Shown here in pieces: positions 1-5,922 of a stretch of DNA of 6,034 bases; position 1 is the first letter of the stretch; the number at the start of each line of letters is the position of its first letter. Where the stretch lies: the NCBI GenBank assembly GCA_944386375.1, contig CALXAW010000083.1, forward strand, positions 1 through 6,034, read 5' to 3'. The notes under the pieces are model-generated. The model had not been told where the DNA came from, did no database searches, and saw nothing but the letters and a program-made list of their open reading frames with translations. Origin of the DNA: an uncultured Clostridia bacterium (lineage in GTDB: Bacteria; Bacillota; Clostridia; TANB77; CAG-508). The position numbers were made by a program, and so were the translations under genes.

Positions 1-1434
1 GCAATAAACTAAAAGCCCATGCCTTATTTTCTCTTGTTCTTCGTTTGTTTTTTCTTTTAAACTTAAAAATGCTTCTTGAGCTTCTCCTCCATTATTTCCT
101 ACTGGTAAATTATGATAGTTAAGTTCTGGATCATCTGGATATAGTGCTGGCAAAACTGCTTTTATTGATGCAGATCCATGCATTTCTTTGCAATAATATT
201 TTCTTTGTTTAAATGGTTCTAAAAAATCTACCATATTACTATTTATTCTATCCATCTCTTCTTTTAAATCAGGATACATTCTTGCAATTTCGTTATTTCT
301 AGCTGGTTCAAATGATTTGTTATATATAATTACACTTCCATTTTGTGGAATGTCTTTAATCATACTTTCTGCAAAATGTCTAATAAAATCTTTATCATTA
401 ATTTCTGCTAAAAATTCTTTATGTTCTATTGGAGCTCCTTTTTCTTGTATTATATGTAATGAATATTGAAAAGGAAGTTGTTGATATGGTTTAGTTCCTT
501 TTATTTCAGGTATTGCTAGTTGATATGTTTCATAGTCTATAAAATACAAAGGATACTTAAGAGAATTTATTATATCTCTTATTGCTTCTACATCTATTTT
601 AGGTTTTAGATTATGTAATTCAAAATCAATTTGTTCTAAATATTTTGGGTTCAAATCCTCGTATTGTAAATTTTCAAAAGAGATCTTTCCCTCATAATAT
701 TTCTCAAATTTTTTGCTTTTTCTCATTCCTCCAGCTATATCAAAAACATTGGGTTTTGGCAAATCTCTAGTACAATACTCCCAAAATTCGCAATCATAAG
801 GCTCTGAACATTTTAATCCAATATCTGTAATTGGTTCATTGTTTTGGTCATGCTCTTCCATATACTTATTTATCATATCAATATTATTTTTTATTTCTTC
901 TTGTTTTGATTTCGCTATATCTGTTATGTCTTCTATATTAAATAGTTTATCTATTTCAAGTTCTTCACTTCTTATATATTGATTGTTAATATATACAATG
1001 CTTACTTTTTTAACATTTAACCCTAAATTAGTTAATATATAATATTGATAAGATGCGTCATCTAAATAAATACTAGATATTTCAGTAGAACTCTTTACCT
1101 CATATATTTCAACTCCGTCTATATCATTTTTTAAGATATCTACACTACAAAAATTATTTTTATAATTAAATGATGCTTCTGTAATAATATTAGGTTTATT
1201 TTTTAATAACTCTTTTGTTTTTTCTAACATAACATTAAGATTTTCATCGAATTCAATATTCTGATATTTTCCAAATAAACCTTTTGCTAGTTCTCCAACT
1301 TTTGTACCATTTTCTAATATTGAATCCTTAACTGTTGAAATTGCATATTCTGGTTTGTATTTTTTTAACCATAAAATTTTTGGACACTGTACACATTTAC
1401 AATACTTTGATTTTGATAAATATAATTCTTTCAT
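1..1434 (-). CDS. DUF2779 protein: Cas4/RecB-like nuclease plus DEDD-like exonuclease domain (3' end cut by window)
   Basis: The open frame runs 478 codons from ATG at 1434 to the window edge with no stop, so the C-terminus is missing. Seen: an N-terminal segment SKSKYCKCVQCPKILWL (Cys12, Cys14, Cys17). A PD-(D/E)xK-like core follows, with Asp99 (SVD), Glu112-Val-Lys114 and QYYIL near 130. A second cysteine set (Cys209, Cys215, Cys221) has the spacing of Cas4-type Fe-S nucleases. From about 295 comes the DUF2779 region: YFIDYETYQLAIP (Asp300, Glu302), YNKSFE at 371-376 and HGSASIK at 419-425, which resembles a DEDD/RNase H-fold exonuclease. The frame stops at LLVYC, just where such proteins usually carry a final YC..D motif, so probably only a few tens of residues are lost (inference). 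AAAGGGG at 1449-1443, 8 nt before ATG, supports the start. Family members are presumed DNA/RNA nucleases of unproven role. A 354-bp gap separates it from the upstream cluster, so it is probably its own transcription unit. Confidence 0.85.
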   Translation of the reverse strand, partial: MKELYLSKSKYCKCVQCPKILWLKKYKPEYAISTVKDSILENGTKVGELAKGLFGKYQNIEFDENLNVMLEKTKELLKNKPNIITEASFNYKNNFCSVDILKNDIDGVEIYEVKSSTEISSIYLDDASYQYYILTNLGLNVKKVSIVYINNQYIRSEELEIDKLFNIEDITDIAKSKQEEIKNNIDMINKYMEEHDQNNEPITDIGLKCSEPYDCEFWEYCTRDLPKPNVFDIAGGMRKSKKFEKYYEGKISFENLQYEDLNPKYLEQIDFELHNLKPKIDVEAIRDIINSLKYPLYFIDYETYQLAIPEIKGTKPYQQLPFQYSLHIIQEKGAPIEHKEFLAEINDKDFIRHFAESMIKDIPQNGSVIIYNKSFEPARNNEIARMYPDLKEEMDRINSNMVDFLEPFKQRKYYCKEMHGSASIKAVLPALYPDDPELNYHNLPVGNNGGEAQEAFLSLKEKTNEEQEKIRHGLLVYC

Positions 1435-1622
1435 ATTTTTATCCCCTTTAATATTATAACATTTAATATAAGTTATAATAAATATATATGGTCATAAAAT
1501 GCTACATTATTATTGCTCTATAATTATTAGAACAAATTATATAAAAACAAATTAAATTTTTTCTAATTTTTTTTATAATATCATAAAATATATTTTTTGT
1601 CTTTTATTTCTATAAAATTCTA

Positions 1623-1690
1623 GAACAAATCGGAAAGCCATTTTATTAACGGCATTTAAACTTTTTCGTTGGCTTTCCGTAAATTTGTTC
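1623..1690. repeat. Imperfect inverted repeat, possible terminator of the operon
   Basis: GAACAAAT-CGGAAAGCCA (1623-1640) pairs with TGGCTTTCCG-TAA-ATTTGTTC (1670-1690). This gives 10 plus 8 base pairs split by a 3-nt bulge and closed by a 29-nt loop. Read on the minus strand, the 10-bp inner stem is followed by ATTTGTTCTAGAATTTT, a broken T-rich tail, so it could act as a poor intrinsic terminator for the cluster ending at 1789. The large loop and the outer pairing argue equally for a palindromic repeat element. Confidence 0.55.
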
Positions 1691-1692
1691 AA

Positions 1693-1723
1693 GCGCCAAT
1701 TTTACGTAAGTAAAATTGTGTGC
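1693..1723. repeat. Short hairpin palindrome
   Basis: CAATTTTAC (1697-1705) and GTAAAATTG (1710-1718) form a perfect 9-bp stem around a GTAA loop. GCGC (1693-1696) can extend it against GTGC (1720-1723), with one bulged base and one G-T pair. There is no T-run on either side, so it does not look like a terminator. It follows the 1623-1690 palindrome by only two bases and is followed by the self-complementary octamer CAACGTTG (1723-1730). Confidence 0.5.
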
Positions 1724-1742
1724 AACGTTGGAGCAAAGCGAC

Positions 1743-1783
1743 TTTTATCCAATAGGACAGCATAACTTTCCTATTGGATAAAA
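1743..1783. repeat. Perfect 15-bp inverted repeat just downstream of the PHP gene
   Basis: TTTTATCCAATAGGA (1743-1757) and TCCTATTGGATAAAA (1769-1783) are exact reverse complements around an 11-nt loop. The repeat begins 6 bp past the stop codon of the PHP gene. A usual bidirectional intrinsic terminator has A-run, stem, T-run. Here the order is T-run, stem, A-run on both strands, so after the GC part of the stem the RNA carries A residues rather than U. It may stabilise the 3' end of the mRNA or be the end of a repeat element; intrinsic termination at this stem alone is unlikely. Confidence 0.6.
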
Positions 1784-1788
1784 AACAT

Positions 1789-2670
1789 TTAATATAAATT
1801 TATTTTTCCTATCCAAGGTTTTATAATGTCTGTTGGTATTGTAAGGTTTCCATGACCTATTCCTATTTCTACATCTGGCTTAGATTTTCCATGAAAGTCA
1901 CTACCTCCAGATATAAATAAATTTCTTTCTTTGCAAATATTAAGTACTTTATTTATTTGTTCTTCTGAAAAAGTTGTATAATAGCATTCTACTCCATCTA
2001 TTTTATAATTTCTTAAAATATGTACTAGTATTTTTTCTGCGTTTCGTCTATATTCAAATATATGTGGTAAAAATACTAATCCGCCAGCTTGTTTTACTAA
2101 ATTGCAGGCAGTAATAAAATCTGGTACTAAGTCATCCATTTCAATATATAGCGGTGTTTGTGGATCTGACATATATTTTCTATAAAAAATTTTGCTGTCT
2201 CCCCAAGCTTCTTCATCTATTAATTTTTTATTTTCTTCGTGTTTAGTAATTTCTTTATGAAAAAATACAGAAGCAAAGTTATTCACATCATATCTTTTTA
2301 GGCAATTTCTATCTAGCTTAATATTATAGTCTATACATTTTTCATATAATCTTTGTACTTCAATTAAATTTCTATCTATTTTAGAAATATATGTTTTTTT
2401 TATTAATTGATCTATTTTATCATAATTTATTCCATATCCTAATATTTCTATCGGAATATTTAATATTTTTGTATTTAATTCAATACCTGGTATAATTTTA
2501 TTTTTGAAATATTCTTTTACATTTATATTTTTTAATTCTTTATAAACTTCTGCCGTATTATGATCTGTTATTGAAATATAATCTAACCCTTTTTCTTGGC
2601 ATTTTTTTAAAACCGTAGTAACATTTTCACTACCGTCTGAATACTGTGTATGCATATGTAAGTCTATCAT
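1789..2670 (-). CDS. PHP-domain metal-dependent phosphoesterase
   Basis: A 293-residue protein that reads as a PHP-domain (polymerase and histidinol phosphatase) hydrolase along its full length. The metal-site motifs are in order: His5-Met-His7, Asp12 in SDG, Asp36-His37 (ITDHNT), Glu64 (GIE), His203 (LPH), Glu228 (GVE) and Asp258-Phe-His260 (SDFHG). All usual ligands are present, so it is probably catalytically active. The family hydrolyses phosphate esters such as nucleotides, oligonucleotides or histidinol phosphate. The closest style is the stand-alone TrpH/YciV type, but the central region (about 85-190) is longer and carries no pattern I can tie to a substrate. No signal peptide is seen, so it is cytoplasmic. 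AGGAG (2684-2680) lies 9 nt before the ATG. It starts 39 bp after the triphosphatase gene and is the last gene of the cluster. Assignment to the domain is firm; substrate is unknown. Confidence 0.9.
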   Translation of the reverse strand: MIDLHMHTQYSDGSENVTTVLKKCQEKGLDYISITDHNTAEVYKELKNINVKEYFKNKIIPGIELNTKILNIPIEILGYGINYDKIDQLIKKTYISKIDRNLIEVQRLYEKCIDYNIKLDRNCLKRYDVNNFASVFFHKEITKHEENKKLIDEEAWGDSKIFYRKYMSDPQTPLYIEMDDLVPDFITACNLVKQAGGLVFLPHIFEYRRNAEKILVHILRNYKIDGVECYYTTFSEEQINKVLNICKERNLFISGGSDFHGKSKPDVEIGIGHGNLTIPTDIIKPWIGKINLY

Positions 2671-2709
2671 TCAAAATTACTCCTATCTTTTTAATCTGCT
2701 TTTAAAACT

Positions 2710-3291
2710 TTATCTACAATTATCAGCACCAAGATTTATATCTTTTTGCTTTTGTAATTTTTTTGTTTTTAAATAATTGGTTTCAGAAGCAAGTGCTCCC
2801 ATTACACCTTCTTCAACTGCTATACTTCTAGTAATATATTTACCATTCCCAACGTCTTGTAACCCAGTGCAACCTCTAGTTTTCAAATATTTATCTAGAT
2901 TTGTATTTATTATTTCAGATATATCTTCTTTTGGAATAGACCAAGAACTACTTTTACCTAAGAAACTTTTTTTAGTCTTAGAATTATATATACATGCAAT
3001 TTGTTCACTAAAATATAAGCCAGAGATACTATCATCTATACCAGCTTCACAACTTACATAATAATCAACAGATATATTTTCTTCTTTTAATATATGCATT
3101 AAATTCATAATTCTATTCGTAGCCCCAATATAAGTTTCTTTACCAAAAGGTTGTTTTGAAACTCCTGATTCTGTTTTTTTACTATAAACTATTATTTTAC
3201 AATCTGGAAAAAATCTTTCAAATGCTAATTTAATTCCTTCTATTTTTGCTTCTGATGTAGTTGCAATTCCAACATGTAACTCTTTTTCCAT
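2710..3291 (-). CDS. Inosine/xanthosine triphosphatase family protein (DUF84, YjjX-like)
   Basis: A 193-residue protein from the preferred ATG. Family motifs are ATTSEAKI (10-17), SGVSKQPFG (42-50), GATNR (56-60) and CEAGID (81-86). They match the DUF84/YjjX family, which hydrolyses non-canonical purine nucleoside triphosphates (ITP, XTP) to the diphosphate and phosphate, cleaning the nucleotide pool. The last 35 residues (from about 160) are less typical: EEGVMGALASETNYLK replaces the usual glycine-rich T-x-G...R stretch, and a lysine-rich tail follows. Start choice: ATG at 3291 begins right before the conserved strand and has AGGGGG (3303-3298) 6 nt upstream, overlapping the stop codon of the preceding gene. 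A longer in-frame ATG at 3330 (206 residues) also has a GGAG upstream, but it would overlap the preceding gene by 29 bp and add residues unlike the family. Translation is probably coupled to the preceding gene. Confidence 0.82.
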   Translation of the reverse strand: MEKELHVGIATTSEAKIEGIKLAFERFFPDCKIIVYSKKTESGVSKQPFGKETYIGATNRIMNLMHILKEENISVDYYVSCEAGIDDSISGLYFSEQIACIYNSKTKKSFLGKSSSWSIPKEDISEIINTNLDKYLKTRGCTGLQDVGNGKYITRSIAVEEGVMGALASETNYLKTKKLQKQKDINLGADNCR

Positions 3292-3297
3292 ATGTAT

Positions 3298-3303
3298 CCC
3301 CCT
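3298..3303 (-). promoter_or_regulatory. Shine-Dalgarno site that overlaps the upstream stop codon and sets the triphosphatase start
   Basis: AGGGGG on the minus strand lies 6 nt before ATG 3291. Its first two bases are the last two of the TAG stop (3304-3302) of the preceding gene. This arrangement favours a ribosome that has just terminated re-starting on the triphosphatase. The competing start at 3330 has a GGAG about 7 nt upstream of it. Confidence 0.55.
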
Positions 3304-4447
3304 ATCTTCCATCATATCTATCTTCATCATTTAAAACTCCATTTTTTTCATCCCATGGACGAACTAAATTTTTATATGGTATATAAACTGGATTTGCTCC
3401 AGACATTATATTATCATCAATCTTATAAAAAATATTATTTATATCTTTTCCTTCAACATCAATTACATAGTTTGTGTCTTCAATATTAACAACTAAACAT
3501 CTTGTATATCTTTTAGTATTATTGTTATTATCATCTTCAATTTTTTTCCAAACTTTTTTTCTTGTTGCAGGTCCAATTTTTGTATCAATTATTTCTTTCA
3601 TATATTCAAATAAACCTTGAGAATCAAGCTGATAATCTTTGATTAATGTCTCTATTGCATATTTTATAAATTTATAATCATCTGATTCAATATATTCATT
3701 TTCTTTATTTTTCTTTATTTCTTCATTTGCTCTCATATTTTCAATATGCTCTTGTGCTGATGGACTTCTTCCGTCGTTTACATTTTGAAGAGCTTTAGAA
3801 AATTTTTCTGTTGGATCTTCTAAAATTTTAATACCTTCAAGTGTTAACCCAGTTTTCATTCTTGTTAAATCTTTTATTTGGTTAAAATCATCTAAATCTA
3901 ATGTTACAGCATATTCATTACTAATTAGGCCAACAAAATAATGCGTTAAAGCTTCGTCCCAAAGAATACAAACATCATAGCTACTTGAAATACCATCGTT
4001 TTTTACAAGCTCTTTTATAGCTTGAGCTAATAATCTAGAGATTTCATAGCAATTTCTTCTATTATGTGTTGCTCTATTCTTTTTCCAATTATCGTTTGTA
4101 TTTCTACCGTAAAAATCTGGCAATCCAAAAGAATCATCTTCATATTTTTTTATGTATGATAATACATTGTCATCATATGTATAATCTTTACATAATTTTT
4201 GATATATATTTAGTATTTTTTCTTCTATACTTAAATTTTTATTTTCACTTAAATTAGTAATTTCTTTTTCTAAATCTTCTGTTAGAGCCCATTCATCAAC
4301 ATCAATATCCATATTAAGGTCAATGTTTTTATCAGATTGATTTGCCGTAATACGTAAAATGTCTTTTGGATCAATTAAAATTTTGGGTTTTCTTTTTAAA
4401 TTGCTACTTACTAATTTACTTAATTTATCAAGTCTAGTAATATTCAT
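3302..4447 (-). CDS. Transglutaminase-like cysteine hydrolase/transamidase candidate, paralog 1
   Basis: A 381-residue protein with no name I recognise. Seen: a helix plus aromatic segment EEKILNIYQKLCKDYTYDD (74-92), a basic run ending HNRRNCYEISR with Cys133, then THYFVGL with His169, then VTLDLDDFN with Asp184. Order and spacing (Cys to His 36, His to Asp 15) fit the transglutaminase/papain-like Cys-His-Asp triad, and the preceding helix fits the N-terminal part of that fold. A separate C-terminal part (about 255-335) contains QGLFEYM and KRYTRCL, also conserved in the neighbouring paralog, then a charged, Trp-containing tail unique to this copy. An Asn-rich run lies near 307-310. No signal peptide or membrane segment, so it should act in the cytoplasm as a protease, amidase or cross-linker (inference; substrate unknown). 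Start: AGGAG (4460-4456) is 8 nt from ATG 4447 but only 2 nt from ATG 4453, so 4447 is preferred. It follows its paralog by about 31 bp. Confidence 0.72.
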   Translation of the reverse strand: MNITRLDKLSKLVSSNLKRKPKILIDPKDILRITANQSDKNIDLNMDIDVDEWALTEDLEKEITNLSENKNLSIEEKILNIYQKLCKDYTYDDNVLSYIKKYEDDSFGLPDFYGRNTNDNWKKNRATHNRRNCYEISRLLAQAIKELVKNDGISSSYDVCILWDEALTHYFVGLISNEYAVTLDLDDFNQIKDLTRMKTGLTLEGIKILEDPTEKFSKALQNVNDGRSPSAQEHIENMRANEEIKKNKENEYIESDDYKFIKYAIETLIKDYQLDSQGLFEYMKEIIDTKIGPATRKKVWKKIEDDNNNNTKRYTRCLVVNIEDTNYVIDVEGKDINNIFYKIDDNIMSGANPVYIPYKNLVRPWDEKNGVLNDEDRYDGR

Positions 4448-4455
4448 ATACATTT

Positions 4456-4460
4456 CTCCT
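4456..4460 (-). promoter_or_regulatory. Shine-Dalgarno site deciding the start of paralog 1
   Basis: AGGAG on the minus strand stands 8 nt before ATG 4447 and just 2 nt before the alternative ATG 4453. Spacing therefore selects the shorter protein, which begins two residues later (Met-Asn-Ile). Confidence 0.6.
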
Positions 4461-4478
4461 ATTCATTTTACAAAATAA

Positions 4479-5495
4479 TTATTTTCCAGAATATGAATAT
4501 ATATTTTCTTCTGGATTAAATACAAAAATATTTTTATCTAAATCTTCTATATTTATAATAGACAATGTTTGAGCAATGCTATCTAATAAATATGTTTTTC
4601 CATTATATTCAAAATACAAACATCTTTCATATCTTTTTTCTATAGCTTTTTTATCTTCTTTCCAAATCTTTTCTATTTTAATATTTAAACTTTCTATTAA
4701 TTTTCTCATATATTCAAAAAAGCCTTGAGGATCAATATTATATTTTTTTATTATAGATATAACTGCATTAAAATAGTCAATGAGATTGCCTTTATCTAAT
4801 ATTTTTTTTGCTTCTTCAACTTCTTGCAAATCAGTTGGTCTATTTTTATTAAATTTATTTACTACATCTTGAAATTTATTTTTTTCATCCCTTAAAATAT
4901 GTATCCCTTTTATAGTTAACCCTAATTTTAATCTAGTTAAATCTTTTACAGAATTAAAATCATCTAAATCTAGAATTACACTATAGTCTTTTCCTGTTAG
5001 CGCAACAACATAATGTAAATTTTCTTTATCTCCTAACATAAAAGCCTCTAACTCTTCATTTTTTCCTATTAAAATATTAATAGCTTTTGCATAAAACCTA
5101 GAAAATTCATAGCAAATTCTTCTGTTATGATTTTTTCTGTTTTGAATCCATTCTTTTCCGACTATTCTACCATACCAATCTACTGCAATATATTGGGGAT
5201 TATTGGGGTCTGTTAAATCTCTTTTAAAAAAGTACAAAACATTAGCATCATATATATAATGTAAACATATAAAATTATATAAAATCATTATTTTATCTTC
5301 TAAACTACTTAATTTATCTTCTAATAATTTATCAACAATATCTTTCATAGAATCTTCTATTTCCCATTTTACTTGATCATATTCTATCCATTCTTCTTTA
5401 ATATTTCTTGGTGGTTCTAAAATAATTTTATATTCTCCATCTAATGTTTTACATACTTCTGTATAAAATTGTTTTATGTATTCATCACTAATCAT
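4479..5495 (-). CDS. Transglutaminase-like cysteine hydrolase/transamidase candidate, paralog 2
   Basis: A 338-residue protein clearly homologous to the next gene downstream. In the block around the catalytic Asp (171-201 here, 179-209 there), 22 of 31 residues are identical by eye, including LDLDDFN and KDLTR. The putative triad is Cys128 (HNRRICYEFSR), His161 (LHYVVAL) and Asp176 (ILDLDDF), spaced 33 and 15. The helix leading into the fold is at about 65-83 (LEDKIMILYNFICLHYIYD). The C-terminal part shares QGFFEYM (257-263) and KRYERCL (287-293), then ends without the extra charged tail of the other copy. No signal peptide or transmembrane segment is seen. The basic stretch before the Cys (QNRKNHNRR) replaces the glycine common before the nucleophile in known transglutaminase-like enzymes. 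The start is well supported: AGGAG (5507-5503) lies 7 nt before ATG. It begins 28 bp after the 96-residue gene. Function and substrate unknown; the fold assignment rests on motif order and spacing only. Confidence 0.72.
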   Translation of the reverse strand: MISDEYIKQFYTEVCKTLDGEYKIILEPPRNIKEEWIEYDQVKWEIEDSMKDIVDKLLEDKLSSLEDKIMILYNFICLHYIYDANVLYFFKRDLTDPNNPQYIAVDWYGRIVGKEWIQNRKNHNRRICYEFSRFYAKAINILIGKNEELEAFMLGDKENLHYVVALTGKDYSVILDLDDFNSVKDLTRLKLGLTIKGIHILRDEKNKFQDVVNKFNKNRPTDLQEVEEAKKILDKGNLIDYFNAVISIIKKYNIDPQGFFEYMRKLIESLNIKIEKIWKEDKKAIEKRYERCLYFEYNGKTYLLDSIAQTLSIINIEDLDKNIFVFNPEENIYSYSGK

Positions 5496-5523
5496 ATCAA
5501 TTCTCCTAACATAAAGTTTTATA

Positions 5524-5814
5524 TTATTTATATTTTATTACAAGCTTATCATTAGGTTTGATTATATTTCTTTTTAGCAAACTATAATATACCATTGGTG
5601 AAATTAATTTGTTATAAACATTGTCTAATTGCTCTTTTTTTACTCCAACATTAAAAAGTATTTTATATGCATTATCTTTGCTTATTTTAAAGAAAAAGGC
5701 TTCGTCTTGTAAAAAATCTTTTATTTTTAAATTTATACTACAATTTTTATTTTTATCTTTTAGTAATTTTATTGTAGCTTCATTCATTACTTTAATTACA
5801 ATAAATTCATCCAT
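5524..5814 (-). CDS. Small protein of unknown function (96 aa), first gene of the cluster
   Basis: I do not recognise this family. The protein is lysine-rich, has no signal peptide or membrane helix, and reads as a small mixed alpha/beta globular protein: a strand-like start (EFIVIKVM), a helix (ATIKLLKDK), then an acidic/aromatic stretch (QDEAFFFKIS), a helical middle and a strand-like end (DKLVIKYK). There are no cysteines apart from one near residue 25 and no clear metal site. An in-frame TGA sits two codons upstream of the ATG, so the frame cannot be extended. Unusually, no Shine-Dalgarno site lies at normal distance; the nearest strong one is about 43 nt upstream and may serve a leader minigene. 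Its place at the head of the operon, 28 bp before the first transglutaminase-like gene, suggests a partner or regulator role (inference only). It is less certain than its neighbours to be correctly started. Confidence 0.65.
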   Translation of the reverse strand: MDEFIVIKVMNEATIKLLKDKNKNCSINLKIKDFLQDEAFFFKISKDNAYKILFNVGVKKEQLDNVYNKLISPMVYYSLLKRNIIKPNDKLVIKYK

Positions 5815-5845
5815 TTTTCAATTTATAATATAAGAATTTAAACAC
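5807..5845 (-). CDS. Possible 12-codon leader minigene overlapping the 96-aa gene
   Basis: A GTG-started frame encodes MFKFLYYKLKNG and ends at TGA (5809-5807), overlapping the first 8 bases of the 96-aa gene in an ATGGATGA junction typical of translational coupling. A strong AAAGGAG (5864-5858) stands 12 nt before the GTG, somewhat longer than ideal. It would explain how the 96-aa gene is translated without its own Shine-Dalgarno site. A frame this short could easily occur by chance. Confidence 0.25.
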   Translation of the reverse strand: MFKFLYYKLKNG

Positions 5846-5857
5846 TTATATTACAAT

Positions 5858-5864
5858 CTCCTTT
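5858..5864 (-). promoter_or_regulatory. Strong Shine-Dalgarno site far from the annotated start
   Basis: AAAGGAG on the minus strand is the best ribosome-binding match in the 5922-5815 gap, but its nearest good ATG (5814) is about 43 nt downstream. The only start at near-normal distance is the GTG at 5845, which opens the 12-codon minigene. It lies about 15 nt after the predicted transcription start. Confidence 0.5.
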
Positions 5865-5885
5865 CAAATTAACTTATATAATTCC

Positions 5886-5914
5886 ATTTTAACACAATTA
5901 TTAGCAAAATACAA
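5886..5914 (-). promoter_or_regulatory. Predicted sigma-70/SigA promoter of the five-gene cluster
   Basis: On the minus strand there is TTGTAT (5914-5909), a 17-bp spacer, and TAAAAT (5891-5886) preceded by TGT, giving an extended -10 (TGTTAAAAT). Transcription would start near 5879, just before the strong Shine-Dalgarno site. It lies in the gap after the stop codon of the upstream gene (5923) and is the only well-spaced promoter match I found ahead of the cluster. AT richness makes chance matches common, hence the moderate score. Confidence 0.5.
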
Positions 5915-5922
5915 ATTTATCA

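Larger units (their letters stand above)
1435..1788. other. Gene-free intergenic region with palindromes
   Basis: I see no credible coding frame in these 354 bases. The half nearer the PHP gene (about 1620-1785) holds three back-to-back inverted repeats and is less AT-biased than its surroundings. The half nearer the DUF2779 gene (1450-1620) is almost pure A/T. It contains only weak promoter-like matches on the minus strand, the best being TTGTTC (1535-1530), 17 bp, TAATAA (1512-1507). A TGTTATAAT string at 1461-1453 looks like an extended -10 but lies too close to the Shine-Dalgarno site of the DUF2779 gene to work as one. The ten-mer TAGAACAAAT occurs at 1528-1537 and again at 1621-1630. 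Confidence 0.6.

Noticed and set aside
1453..1461. TGTTATAAT, a perfect extended -10 on the minus strand before the DUF2779 gene
   Set aside because: Transcription would start inside or right at the Shine-Dalgarno site (1449-1443), and the matching -35 position (TTATTA) is poor.
1528..1630. TAGAACAAAT at 1528-1537 and 1621-1630, as possible target-site duplication or direct repeats
   Set aside because: The sequence is A/T-rich and short; the copies do not flank the palindromes symmetrically, and a second inverse copy at 1683-1690 is already explained by the hairpin.
1622..1784. CRISPR array
   Set aside because: The repeats are inverted and mutually different; there is no direct repeat with regular spacers, despite the nearby Cas4-like nuclease.
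2777..3061. 94-codon open frame on the plus strand
   Set aside because: It lies wholly antisense to the triphosphatase gene, has no Shine-Dalgarno site, and its product shows no family pattern; low-GC antisense frames of this size are common.
3292..3489. 65-codon open frame on the plus strand
   Set aside because: It is antisense to the end of paralog 1, with biased His/Leu/Tyr composition and no start signal.
4066..4257. 63-codon open frame on the plus strand, aromatic-rich product
   Set aside because: It is antisense to the first transglutaminase-like paralog. The Phe/Tyr/Leu-rich composition is what antisense of A-rich codons gives.
5621..5833. 70-codon open frame on the plus strand with a hydrophobic, membrane-like product
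   Set aside because: It is antisense to the 96-aa gene. The hydrophobicity arises from reading Lys-rich codons backwards, and there is no ribosome-binding site.
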